In this document: positions 16,287 through 24,394 of the stretch, piece by piece | Position numbering within the stretch: position 1 is the first letter of the stretch | Layout of the letters: every line of letters begins with the position of its first letter | Source: Micromonospora sp. HNM0581 | Lineage (GTDB): Bacteria; Actinomycetota; Actinomycetes; Mycobacteriales; Micromonosporaceae | Assembly: GCF_012726175.1 (NCBI RefSeq) | Contig: NZ_JAASAD010000016.1 | Span: 1 to 64,000, forward strand | Direction: 5' to 3' | Length of the DNA: 64,000 bases | Notes under the pieces: model-generated | Databases searched by the model: none | Told to the model about the DNA's origin: nothing | Seen by the model: only the letters and a program-made list of their open reading frames with translations | Program-made: the position numbers and the translations under genes

Positions 16287-16993
16287 CGATCGATCATTCG
16301 CTGGTCGCTGCCGCGGGGCCGGTTCCGCGGCGGGGAGTCGACGTCCCGGGTGATCCGGTGCGGGCTGCGTGGGCCGACTATCTGGCTGCGGCCCGCCAGC
16401 TTGACGGGGTTCGCCGGGACGCGGCGACCGCCGCGGGTGAGCAGGCCCGGGTGGTCCAGGCTGCCCGGGAGGAGCTGGCCGGGGTACGCGGCCGCCTGGT
16501 GTCGCAGGAGAGCCGGCTCCGCGAGTTGGGCGTGTCACCGATATCGCTGGCACCGACCCCTCCGGAGCTGGCCGAGGCAACCCGGTCGATGAGCGGCGGC
16601 CCGGCGGCCGTGTTGACGGCGCTGCGGGACGCTCGGCGGTGGGCTGTGGGCGCGGATGACACGCTCGCCGCCCGCGGCCTGTCCCGGGTCGCACATTGGC
16701 CGGCTCACGCTCGCAACCTGCTGGTGTATGGTCCGCTGGCGTTGGTCGGACCGGTGCTGCTGGTGGTGGTGTGGCTGCTGAGCGGCACCGGTGCGGTGAC
16801 CATGCTGGCGGTGCTGGTGGGACTGCCGGCACCGGCGGTCGCGTTCGGTCTGGGCTGGCTTGCGGTGGGCCGCTGCTTCCCGCCCGGGCCGGGGGGCCGG
16901 ATGGACCGTACGCCACGTTTCGGCGCGCTCACCTGCCTGGTCCCGGCCGTGGTGGTCAATGCGGGGATCGTGTTGGCGATGCTGTCTTCCTGA
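16283..16993 (+). CDS. Coiled-coil membrane protein
   Basis: A 236-residue protein. Residues about 28-80 are Ala/Arg/Glu-rich with heptad character (a likely coiled coil, AAGEQARVVQAAREELAGV). Three hydrophobic segments follow at about 147-168, 172-194 and 215-234. It begins by ATGA overlap with the degenerate FtsK-like gene and so is probably made with it; it could anchor that protein to the membrane. No family is recognised. The convergent folE ends 11 nt after it. Confidence 0.65.
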   Translation: MTIDHSLVAAAGPVPRRGVDVPGDPVRAAWADYLAAARQLDGVRRDAATAAGEQARVVQAAREELAGVRGRLVSQESRLRELGVSPISLAPTPPELAEATRSMSGGPAAVLTALRDARRWAVGADDTLAARGLSRVAHWPAHARNLLVYGPLALVGPVLLVVVWLLSGTGAVTMLAVLVGLPAPAVAFGLGWLAVGRCFPPGPGGRMDRTPRFGALTCLVPAVVVNAGIVLAMLSS

Positions 16994-17004
16994 CCGGATC
17001 GCGG

Positions 17005-17568
17005 TCAGCGGGGGATGATCAGCGCCATCGCCTCGGCCCGGGACTTGGCGTCGTGCTGCAGGGTGCCGCGTACCGCGGAGGTGATGGTCTTCGCACCGGA
17101 CTTCTGGATGCCCCGCATCGCCATGCACATGTGTTCGCATTCGAGGACGACGACCACGCCGCGCGGCTCCAGTCGCCTCATCAGCAGGTCCGCGATCTGT
17201 GAGGTGAGTCGTTCCTGCACTTGGGGGCGCCGGGCGAAGACCTCGACCAGCCGGGCCAGTTTGGACAACCCGGTGATCCGCCCGTCGGGGCCGGGGATGT
17301 AGCCGATGTGGGCACTGCCCCGGAAGGGCAGCAGGTGGTGTTCGCAGAGGCTCATCACGTCGATGTCCCGGACCAGCACCAGTTCCTCGTGGTTGGCCTC
17401 GAAGGTGGTGGTGAGCACGGTTGCCGGGTCGACGCGCAGTCCGGCGAGGAGTTCCGCGTACGCCCGGGCGACCCGGGCCGGGGTCTGTTGGAGGCCGTCG
17501 CGGTCAGGGTCCTCCCCGACCGCGATGAGAATCTCGCGGACCGCCTTCTCGATCCGGCCGAGGTCCAT
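17005..17568 (-). CDS. folE: GTP cyclohydrolase I
   Basis: Makes dihydroneopterin triphosphate from GTP, first step of folate synthesis. From ATG 17568 the product has 187 residues with GEDPDRDGLQQTPARVARAYAE, the zinc-ligand region SLCEHHLLPF, HIGYIPG, GLSKLARLVEVFARRPQVQERL and ECEHMCMAMRGIQK with the second Cys. GAGG lies 5-6 nt before this ATG. However the frame is open a further 45 codons upstream, with almost pure G/C third positions, to a CTG at 17703 that overlaps the ftsH stop as CTGA; a longer N-terminus is possible. Folate genes folP-folB and folK lie beyond the island. Confidence 0.93.
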   Translation of the reverse strand: MDLGRIEKAVREILIAVGEDPDRDGLQQTPARVARAYAELLAGLRVDPATVLTTTFEANHEELVLVRDIDVMSLCEHHLLPFRGSAHIGYIPGPDGRITGLSKLARLVEVFARRPQVQERLTSQIADLLMRRLEPRGVVVVLECEHMCMAMRGIQKSGAKTITSAVRGTLQHDAKSRAEAMALIIPR

Positions 17569-17699
17569 GGTGTCCTCGACGGGACGGCCGGTGAGGCGGC
17601 CGTTGACGAGCCGGGCGGCGATGTAGTCGAGACGGTCGGTGTCGGATTTGGTCGCGGCCGGTTCCTGCTGGGAGGAACCGGCCGCCCGGTCGTCGGTGC

Positions 17700-19718
17700 T
17701 CAGTGCGAACCGTCCGATGAGTTGTTGGAGCTACCGCCACCCACGGTCGCCTCGGCACCGTCGGCTTCCGCCTGCACCTTCAGCGCGTCCTTCTCCGCCG
17801 GGGTGAGCACGGGCGGTTCGGTGGAGGGCTGTCGCTTTCCGAAGCCGTTGTACGGGGCCATCGGGGGACGCTTGACCACCCGCGCGCAGATCCTGGACAT
17901 GTCGGCGGTGGAGAGGGTTTCCTTCTCCATCAGTTCGAGCACGATGTTGTCCAGGACGTCCCGGTACTCGACCAGGATTTCCCAGGCCTCGTCGTGGGCC
18001 AGTTCGATGAGTGCCCGCATCTCGCCGTCGATCTCGGCGGCGACCGCGTCGGAGTAGTCCCGCTCGTGGCCCATGTTACGACCGAGGAACGGCTCGTCCC
18101 CGCTCGTGCCGTACTTGATCGCACCGAGCTTCGAACTCATTCCGTACTGAGTGATCATCGCACGGGCGAGTTGGGTGGCCTTCTCGATGTCGTTGCCGGC
18201 ACCTGTGGTGGGCTCGTGGAAGACGAGTTCCTCGGCGGCCCGCCCGCCCAGCGCGTAGGCGAGGGTGTCGACCATCTCGGCACGGGTCTGGGTGTACTTG
18301 TCCTCCGTGGGCAGCACCAGGGTGTGGCCCAGGGAGCGGCCCCGGGACAGGATCGTCACCTTGTGCACCGGCGCGGCGTGCGGCAACGCCCAGGCGACGA
18401 GTGCGTGCCCACCCTCGTGGTACGCGGTGATCTTCTTCTCCTGGTCGCTCATCACCCGGGTACGCCGCTGCGGGCCGGCGATCACCCGGTCGATCGATTC
18501 TTCGAGCGAGTCGTTGGAGATGGCCCGCTGGTCCTTGCGCGCGGTCAGCAGGGCCGCCTCGTTGATCACGTTGGCGAGGTCGGCGCCGCTGAAGCCCGGC
18601 GTCCGCTTGGCCACCGAGTCGAGGTCGACATCGGGCGTGAACGGCTTGCCCTTGGCGTGTACCCGCAGGATGGCCTTGCGGCCTTCCATGTCGGGGGCGT
18701 CCACCGGGATCTGCCTGTCGAACCGGCCCGGGCGCAGCAGCGCCGGGTCGAGGATGTCGGGTCGGTTGGTGGCGGCGATCAGGATGACGCCGCCCTTGAC
18801 ATCGAAGCCGTCCATCTCGACGAGGAGCTGATTGAGCGTTTGTTCCCGCTCGTCGTGGCCACCGCCCATGCCGGCACCACGGTGCCGTCCGACGGCGTCG
18901 ATCTCGTCGACGAAGACGATCGCCGGAGCGTTCGCCTTGGCCTGCTCGAACAGGTCACGGACCCGGCTGGCACCGACACCGACGAACATTTCCACGAAGT
19001 CGGAACCGGAGATCGAGTAGAACGGCACCCCCGCCTCGCCGGCCACTGCCCGGGCGAGCAGGGTCTTACCGGTCCCGGGCGGCCCGAAGAGGAGAACACC
19101 CTTGGGGATCTTCGCGCCGAGCGCCTGGTATTTCGCCGGGTTCTGGAGGAAGTCCTTGATTTCGTGGAGTTCCTCGACGGCCTCCTCGGAGCCCGCCACG
19201 TCGGCGAACGTCGTCTTCGGAGTGTCCTTGGTGATCATCTTCGCCTTGGACTTGCCGAAGTTGAGCACCCGGGAGCCGCCGCCCTGCATCTGCGACATGA
19301 AGAACAGCAGCAGCAGCACGAGCAGCACGATGGGGAGCAGATTGACCAGCAGGCTGACCCAGATGCTGTCGGATGACACCTCGGTGTCGGCCGGCCCGGT
19401 GACCCTGTTGTTGGCCTTGGCGTCGAGGACCTCGTTCCAGACCTCGTTGCCGACCTCGTACGGGAACTGGGCTTCGATAAGCTTCGTGGTGGTATCGCCG
19501 AACTCGGTCTCCTCGGCCAGCTCGAGTTGGATCGTCTGTTCCTTGTCCTGGAAGACGACCTTCTCGATGCCACCCTTGTTGAGCTGGTCGAGCGCGACGG
19601 ACGTGTCCACCCGGTGGTAACTGGGTCCACCGGTGAACAGCTGACTGAGCACGACGGCGCCGAGGATGACCAGGATGACCCAGAACACCGGTCGGCGGAA
19701 GAAACGCGTACGTTCCAT
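17700..19718 (-). CDS. ftsH: ATP-dependent zinc metalloprotease FtsH
   Basis: A 672-residue membrane AAA+ protease that degrades damaged membrane and short-lived soluble proteins. Two membrane segments (about 11-30 and 120-141) flank an extracytoplasmic domain. The AAA module has Walker A GPPGTGKT at 212-219, Walker B IVFVDEID around 267-274 and the SRH with LLRPGRFDR. The protease site is HEGGH at 434-438. The C-terminus is a low-complexity Asn/Ser/Gly tail. No strong ribosome site stands before ATG 19718, and no clear in-frame alternative is seen. The stop overlaps the possible upstream start of folE. Confidence 0.96.
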   Translation of the reverse strand: MERTRFFRRPVFWVILVILGAVVLSQLFTGGPSYHRVDTSVALDQLNKGGIEKVVFQDKEQTIQLELAEETEFGDTTTKLIEAQFPYEVGNEVWNEVLDAKANNRVTGPADTEVSSDSIWVSLLVNLLPIVLLVLLLLFFMSQMQGGGSRVLNFGKSKAKMITKDTPKTTFADVAGSEEAVEELHEIKDFLQNPAKYQALGAKIPKGVLLFGPPGTGKTLLARAVAGEAGVPFYSISGSDFVEMFVGVGASRVRDLFEQAKANAPAIVFVDEIDAVGRHRGAGMGGGHDEREQTLNQLLVEMDGFDVKGGVILIAATNRPDILDPALLRPGRFDRQIPVDAPDMEGRKAILRVHAKGKPFTPDVDLDSVAKRTPGFSGADLANVINEAALLTARKDQRAISNDSLEESIDRVIAGPQRRTRVMSDQEKKITAYHEGGHALVAWALPHAAPVHKVTILSRGRSLGHTLVLPTEDKYTQTRAEMVDTLAYALGGRAAEELVFHEPTTGAGNDIEKATQLARAMITQYGMSSKLGAIKYGTSGDEPFLGRNMGHERDYSDAVAAEIDGEMRALIELAHDEAWEILVEYRDVLDNIVLELMEKETLSTADMSRICARVVKRPPMAPYNGFGKRQPSTEPPVLTPAEKDALKVQAEADGAEATVGGGSSNNSSDGSH

Positions 19719-20065
19719 GCTGTTGTCGAGCGCCGAGACGCCCGCATCCTCCTGATCGACGTCCTGACCGACTGTGGGTGTCGCCGCCTTGGCGGCTGCC
19801 GGAGCCGCCGTGCGGGCCGGCCTCGACCCCGGGGCGCGCTTGCCGCGCCACGGTCATTCGACGGTACACCGTGCGAGACCGCTATGAGCTGGCGAGCCCA
19901 GCACTTACGCGCACGGCGAACCGGATGTCAGCCGGCGTGGCTCGGAGTCGGATCTCCCGGCCACCGTGGTCAACGGTAGTCCGATCAGCTGAAAGTCGCC
20001 TGAACGTCGGGCGGGTGCGCCCGCGACGCCGACATGTCGACGGCGTCGCACCGGGACCTGGGCGA
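19719..20065. other. Intergenic region upstream of ftsH and downstream of hpt
   Basis: About 350 bases between two minus-strand genes. It should contain the ftsH promoter. AGGAGG occurs 30 nt before the ftsH ATG, too far for that start. No RNA gene, repeat or convincing hairpin is seen. Confidence 0.5.
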
Positions 20066-20641
20066 TCAGGAGCGGGCGTAGACCTCCGGCTTGAGAACCC
20101 CCACGTACGGCAGTTCCCGGTAGCGCTCACCGAAGTCGAGGCCGTACCCGACGACGAACTCGGTCGGGATGTCGAAGCCGACGTACCTGACCGGCACCGG
20201 CACCTTCACCGCATCCGGCTTGCGGAACAGCGCCACGACCTCGACGCTCGCGGCCGACCGGGACTCGAGGTAGCGCAGCAGCCAGGACAGGGTCAGCCCG
20301 GAGTCGACGATGTCCTCCACCACGACGACGTGACGACCGGCGATGTCCCGGTCGAGGTCTTTGAGGATCCGGACCACGCCGGAGGAGGTGGTGCCCTGCC
20401 CGTACGAGGAGATGGCCATGAAATCCAGCTCGGCCGGGGGACCGTGCCGGCCCAGCGCCCGGGCGAAGTCGGCCATGAACATGACCGCTCCCTTGAGTAC
20501 GCAGACCAGCAGCAGCCCATCGGAGACGTGGGCATAGTCCGCGGAGACCTGCTTGGCCAGCTCTGCGGTCTTCTCGCGGATCTGCGCCTCGGAGATGATC
20601 ACGTGGTCGATGTCGGCGTCGTACCAGGAGCCGTCAGCCAT
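20066..20641 (-). CDS. hpt: Hypoxanthine phosphoribosyltransferase
   Basis: Purine salvage enzyme converting hypoxanthine or guanine plus PRPP to IMP or GMP. About 191 residues with VLKGAVMFMADFAR near the N-terminus, the PRPP-binding signature VVVEDIVDSGLTL and the C-terminal VVGYGLDFGERYRELPYVG. Hpt lies upstream of ftsH on the same strand in many actinobacteria (tilS-hpt-ftsH-folE order), as here. The ATG at 20641 is preferred over one two codons upstream because AGG is then at normal spacing. Confidence 0.95.
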   Translation of the reverse strand: MADGSWYDADIDHVIISEAQIREKTAELAKQVSADYAHVSDGLLLVCVLKGAVMFMADFARALGRHGPPAELDFMAISSYGQGTTSSGVVRILKDLDRDIAGRHVVVVEDIVDSGLTLSWLLRYLESRSAASVEVVALFRKPDAVKVPVPVRYVGFDIPTEFVVGYGLDFGERYRELPYVGVLKPEVYARS

Positions 20642-20749
20642 GACCATAGCCTGCCGTACGCCCCGGGTTCGCTGTCGGCGGGGCCGCCCGTTTCCACGCG
20701 ACCCCGCCAGGGATTTTTCAGGATCAAGGGGACATTCGCCTCAGCGGTG

Positions 20750-20878
20750 TCACGACTGCCACCTGTGTCCGGCATCGGAGGGCTTCCAGTCCGCGGAGTC
20801 GCGGCTGTCGGCGGCAAGCCCAAGAGCGGACAGCACGGCGAGGGAGAGGAAGAACAGCAGGAAGAACAGGAAACCCAT
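20750..20878 (-). CDS. Small membrane protein, 42 aa
   Basis: A 42-residue ORF (ATG 20878) with one very hydrophobic segment at the N-terminus (GFLFFLLFFLSLAVLSALGLA) cut here to its pattern: Phe/Leu-rich, then a polar tail rich in Asp, Ser and Trp ending GHRWQS. Composition and position suggest a real membrane micropeptide of the type kept next to hpt/ftsH in actinobacteria, though I cannot confirm conservation. The ribosome site is weak (GTGAG about 8 nt upstream). Function unknown. Confidence 0.5.
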   Translation of the reverse strand: MGFLFFLLFFLSLAVLSALGLAADSRDSADWKPSDAGHRWQS

Positions 20879-21018
20879 GGCGGCGCTCACTTTCTGGCAT
20901 CTGCGGTTGTCGGATCGCCGCCGGTGCGCACCGGACACCTGCCAGTGTGCGTACCTCACCAGCCCTCGCACAGTGGCAGTGATGCCATCCCTACTCGATT
21001 TCCTGCCATCGATAGGGT

Positions 21019-21024
21019 TACCCT
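21019..21024 (+). promoter_or_regulatory. -10-like TACCCT for a leaderless start at 21031
   Basis: TACCCT ends 6 nt before the ATG at 21031, with no ribosome-binding sequence between. Confidence 0.45.
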
Positions 21025-21030
21025 TGTCAC

Positions 21031-21993
21031 ATGCTTCGTTCAGTGGCCGTACTCGTCCTGGACGGCGTAGCCCCCTTCGAGCTCGGTGTGCTCGCTGAGG
21101 TGTTCGGCACCGACCGCACCGCCGACGGGCTGCCCAGTTACCGCTTCGACGTGTGTGGAACTCGGCAGGCCCCGGTACGCACCTCCGCCGGCTTCCACCT
21201 GATACCGAACGCCGATCTGGCGCCGTTGGACCGGGCGGACCTGGTGGCCGTCCCCGCACACGACCCAACCACCACCGCGCCCGCGGAGGTCCACGAGGCG
21301 CTGCGTCGGGCTGCCGATCGCGGTGCGTACCTGTTCAGTGTGTGTGCCGGCGCGTACCTGCTGGGTGAGGCAGGACTGCTCGACGGTCGGGATTGCACCA
21401 CCCACTGGCGCCACGTCGACGAGTTGCAGCGACGCCACCCGACTGCCCAGGTCCGCAGCAACTCGCTCTACGTGCAGGACGGTCGCCTGCTCACCAGCGC
21501 CGGCACCGCCGCCGGCATCGACGCCTGCCTGCACCTGGTACGCCAGGCGCACGGCTCGGCCACCGCCACCCGGCTCGCCCGACGGATGGTGGTGCCCCCG
21601 CACCGCGACGGCGGCCAGGCTCAGTACATCGAGGCGCCGATCCCGAAGGCACCGCAGGCACCCACGCTGGAACCGGTGCTGGAATGGCTGATGGGCCATC
21701 TGGACCGACAGACCACAGTCGACGAGCTGGCCGCGCGGGCCGGGATGGCCCCGCGCACGTTCGCCCGCCGCTTCCGCGCCGAGACCGGCACCACCCCGCA
21801 CGACTGGCTGACCAACCAACGGGTCCTGCTGGCCCGTCGCCTGTTGGAGGACACCACGCTCACGGTGCAGGGAGTGGCCGAACGAGCCGGCTTCGGCGAC
21901 GCCGCCGTCCTGCGGCACCACTTCACCCGCCGGGTCGGCGCCACGCCACAGGCGTACCGCGGCACGTTCCGCGACCGCACCCCAACTGGTTGA
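21031..21993 (+). CDS. GlxA-type transcriptional regulator (DJ-1/PfpI domain + AraC HTH)
   Basis: A 320-residue regulator. Residues about 3-180 form a DJ-1/PfpI (class I glutamine amidotransferase-like) domain with VLDGVAPFELGVLAEVFG and the nucleophile-elbow-like LFSVCAGAYLLGEAGLL. Residues about 215-315 are an AraC-type double helix-turn-helix with DELAARAGMAPRTFARRF and the signature TLTVQGVAERAGFGD. The ligand and targets are unknown. It stands alone and is convergent with tilS, 109 bases away. The start follows TACCCT at leaderless spacing. Confidence 0.88.
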   Translation: MLRSVAVLVLDGVAPFELGVLAEVFGTDRTADGLPSYRFDVCGTRQAPVRTSAGFHLIPNADLAPLDRADLVAVPAHDPTTTAPAEVHEALRRAADRGAYLFSVCAGAYLLGEAGLLDGRDCTTHWRHVDELQRRHPTAQVRSNSLYVQDGRLLTSAGTAAGIDACLHLVRQAHGSATATRLARRMVVPPHRDGGQAQYIEAPIPKAPQAPTLEPVLEWLMGHLDRQTTVDELAARAGMAPRTFARRFRAETGTTPHDWLTNQRVLLARRLLEDTTLTVQGVAERAGFGDAAVLRHHFTRRVGATPQAYRGTFRDRTPTG

Positions 21994-22102
21994 CCGGCCG
22001 GCAGACACGTCCGGCAACGCGCAGGCGTACCCGGACGACACCACACCACCGTGCCACCCGACGCATCGGCGGGCTCGGCGTACAGCGGGTGCCGTGCACG
22101 GA

Positions 22103-23167
22103 TCATCCCGCGGCCGTCGCCTCCTCGGACGCTGCCCCCGTCACCTGCGGCACCGGAACCCGGCCGGCCGGCGAGACCGGGGGCGGCTCCGACACCAGAC
22201 GGCCGTCGCGGCGGAGCACCCGCAACCCGCCCGGCAGGTAGCTGGCTCGCTGGCCGCGCCACGCCGTGACCAGCCCATCGAGCGCGGCAACGTGGCGATG
22301 CGACAGCGCGGCCGGCGGTACACCCGACTCGTGGGCCCAGGCGCGCAGCACCCGGCCCCGTACTGCGGGCGCCAGATCCGCCAAGGTCCCGGTGGCCAGG
22401 CCGCCGTCGGGATGCCGGGCCCGGCTCAACGCCTCGACGGCCAGTTCGTCGAGGACCGCGTTGTCCGCTGCCACCAGCGCGGCGGTACGGGCGAGATTGT
22501 CCAGCACTCCCGGTCCGAGCGCCCGGATCAGCACGGGCAGCACGTCGGCCCGGACCCGGGAGCGGGCGTACGACGGGTCGCTGTTGTGCGGGTCGTCCCA
22601 GGGCACCAGTCCGAGGGCGGTGCAGGCAGCGCGGGTCTCCGTCCGCCCGATCTCCAACAAGGGCCGTACGAGTGGTGTCCCGGCGAGATCCCGGCGGGCC
22701 GGCATCCCGGCGATTCCGCGCGGGCCGGCGCCCCGGGACAACGCGAGCAGTACCGTCTCCGCCTGGTCGTCGCGGGTGTGCCCGGTCAGCAGTGCCGCAG
22801 CCCCGTGCCTCTCGGCGATTTCGACCAGCGCCTGGTAGCGGGCTTCGCGGGCCGCCGCCTCGGGGCCACCCGGCCGACCGGCGACCTGCACACCGACCAC
22901 TTCCACCGGCGCCAGACCGGTGTCCTCCGCCCAGCGGGCCACCGCCTCGGCACGGCCCCGTGACCCGGCCTGCAACCCGTGGTCGACGGTGACCAGCCCG
23001 GCGGTGCGGCCTGCCCGGGGTGCCACGAACGCGGTGACCGCAGCCAGGGCCAAGGAGTCAGCTCCACCCGAGCAGGCGACCAGAACCGGACCACCGGCAG
23101 GCAGATCGACCAACGCACGACGGACCGCGAGCCGGATCGCGGCAACCGACGGGGAGAGCGCGGCCAT
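22103..23167 (-). CDS. tilS: tRNA(Ile)-lysidine synthase
   Basis: Modifies C34 of the tRNA-Ile CAU anticodon with lysine so that it reads AUA. The 354-residue protein has the N-type ATP pyrophosphatase P-loop SGGADS at 33-38 in VLVACSGGADSLALAAV, and RYQAL...HGAAALLTGHTRDDQAETVLL typical of the family. A shorter C-terminal part than in E. coli is normal for actinobacteria. It lies 16 nt downstream of the zinc protease-like gene on the same strand, so both are likely in one transcript. Confidence 0.93.
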   Translation of the reverse strand: MAALSPSVAAIRLAVRRALVDLPAGGPVLVACSGGADSLALAAVTAFVAPRAGRTAGLVTVDHGLQAGSRGRAEAVARWAEDTGLAPVEVVGVQVAGRPGGPEAAAREARYQALVEIAERHGAAALLTGHTRDDQAETVLLALSRGAGPRGIAGMPARRDLAGTPLVRPLLEIGRTETRAACTALGLVPWDDPHNSDPSYARSRVRADVLPVLIRALGPGVLDNLARTAALVAADNAVLDELAVEALSRARHPDGGLATGTLADLAPAVRGRVLRAWAHESGVPPAALSHRHVAALDGLVTAWRGQRASYLPGGLRVLRRDGRLVSEPPPVSPAGRVPVPQVTGAASEEATAAG

Positions 23168-23183
23168 CGGCTCGGCGACGCGC

Positions 23184-24251
23184 TCAGCCGGCCGTCGGCA
23201 CCGGGCCGACGGCCCCGTGCACCCGCGCCACCCAGGCGTCCGGTTCGCTCAGTTCGGACAGCCGGGGCAGGGTGAGCGGCGACTCGAATACCCGGTTGAA
23301 GCCGGCCATGCCGACCCGGTCCACCACTGCGTGCACGAACCTGCGGCCCTCGGCGTACTGCCGCATCTTGACGTCGATGCCGATCAGCCGCCGGATCGTC
23401 TTCTCCACCGGGTTGCCGGCCTCACGTCGCCGGTTGAAGCCGGCGCGGATCCGCTCGACACTCGGGATCACCTGCGGACCGACGCCATCCATCACGAACT
23501 CGGCATGCCCCTCGAGCAGGGTCATCAGGGCGGTCAGCCGGTCCAACACGGCCCGCTGGCCGGGCGTCTGCACGATGTCCAGAACGCTGGACCTGCTCTG
23601 CGGGTCGCGGACCGTGTCAGCCAGGGTGCTCACCCCCCGGCGCAGCCGTTCCAACAGGTGCTCGCCCCCCTGGGCGGCGTCGACGAACGCCTGCACCTCG
23701 CCGAGGAAGTAGGCCCGCATCCAGGGTACGGCGGTGAACTGCGTCCGGTGGGTCACCTCGTGCAGGCAGACCCAGAGCCGGAAATCGCGCGGGTCCGCGC
23801 CCAGCTTGCGCTCGACGTCGACGATGTTCGGCGCGACGAGCAGCAGTTGCCCCGGGTCGGCGGAGAAGACCTCGTACTGCCCGAGGACCCGACCGGAGAG
23901 ATAGGCCAGTACGGTGCCTGCCTGCACTCCGGTCACCCGGGAACCCACGGCCTCGGTGAGCACGCCCGGCTGTTTGTCCTGAGCGAACCGACCGACCAGC
24001 GGGGTGATCACCTCGCGGAGGCCGGCGACGTTCGTGGCCGCCCAGTCACGCCGATCGACCACGCGCACCGGCGGGTGACTCACCTGCGAGGTCAGCCCGG
24101 TGAAGGCGGCGACGTGACCGGCCGCTTCATCGGTCAACCGACGCAGCTCGGAAACCACCTCGGTGGCCTCGTCGTAGGTCACCCGAGGGCCCGATTTACC
24201 CAGAGCCCCCGCTGTCGCGGTGGCCAGATCCCAGTCCACGAACTGCGCCAT
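23184..24251 (-). CDS. Zinc-dependent metalloprotease-like protein (DUF2342 / F420-associated type)
   Basis: A 355-residue protein with WDLATATAG at the N-terminus and the zinc-binding HEVTH in VCLHEVTHRTQF, followed by LLERLRRGVSTLADTVRDP and EGHAEFVMDGVG, all features of the actinobacterial DUF2342 family that databases call zinc-dependent metalloprotease or coenzyme F420 biosynthesis-associated. Biochemical role is not established. It precedes tilS, as commonly seen in actinobacteria. ATG 24251 is chosen rather than the upstream frame extension because it fits the family N-terminus and the -10 spacing. Confidence 0.82.
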   Translation of the reverse strand: MAQFVDWDLATATAGALGKSGPRVTYDEATEVVSELRRLTDEAAGHVAAFTGLTSQVSHPPVRVVDRRDWAATNVAGLREVITPLVGRFAQDKQPGVLTEAVGSRVTGVQAGTVLAYLSGRVLGQYEVFSADPGQLLLVAPNIVDVERKLGADPRDFRLWVCLHEVTHRTQFTAVPWMRAYFLGEVQAFVDAAQGGEHLLERLRRGVSTLADTVRDPQSRSSVLDIVQTPGQRAVLDRLTALMTLLEGHAEFVMDGVGPQVIPSVERIRAGFNRRREAGNPVEKTIRRLIGIDVKMRQYAEGRRFVHAVVDRVGMAGFNRVFESPLTLPRLSELSEPDAWVARVHGAVGPVPTAG

Positions 24252-24258
24252 GCAACCC

Positions 24259-24264
24259 ACCGTA
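24259..24264 (-). promoter_or_regulatory. -10-like TACGGT for a leaderless start at 24251
   Basis: TACGGT on the minus strand ends 7 nt before the ATG at 24251; no Shine-Dalgarno lies between. Confidence 0.4.
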
Positions 24265-24394
24265 CCCGCGCCGCGACACACACCGGTGTGCCGAAGCAGT
24301 GCCGACCCGACGGCAGGGCTGCGCAGCCCCTGTCGGGGGAGAATTCGCCATCCGCGCCGACGGAAGTGGCACCGGCGGGAGTCGGTCGATCTGC

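Noticed and set aside
14928..16916. 662-codon minus-strand frame opposite the FtsK-like and coiled-coil genes
   Set aside because: Shadow frame with Arg/Pro/His bias; the plus-strand genes have ATGA coupling and sensible hydrophobic segments.
17994..19376. 460-codon plus-strand frame opposite ftsH
   Set aside because: Antisense shadow; no ribosome site and ftsH motifs are intact on the other strand.
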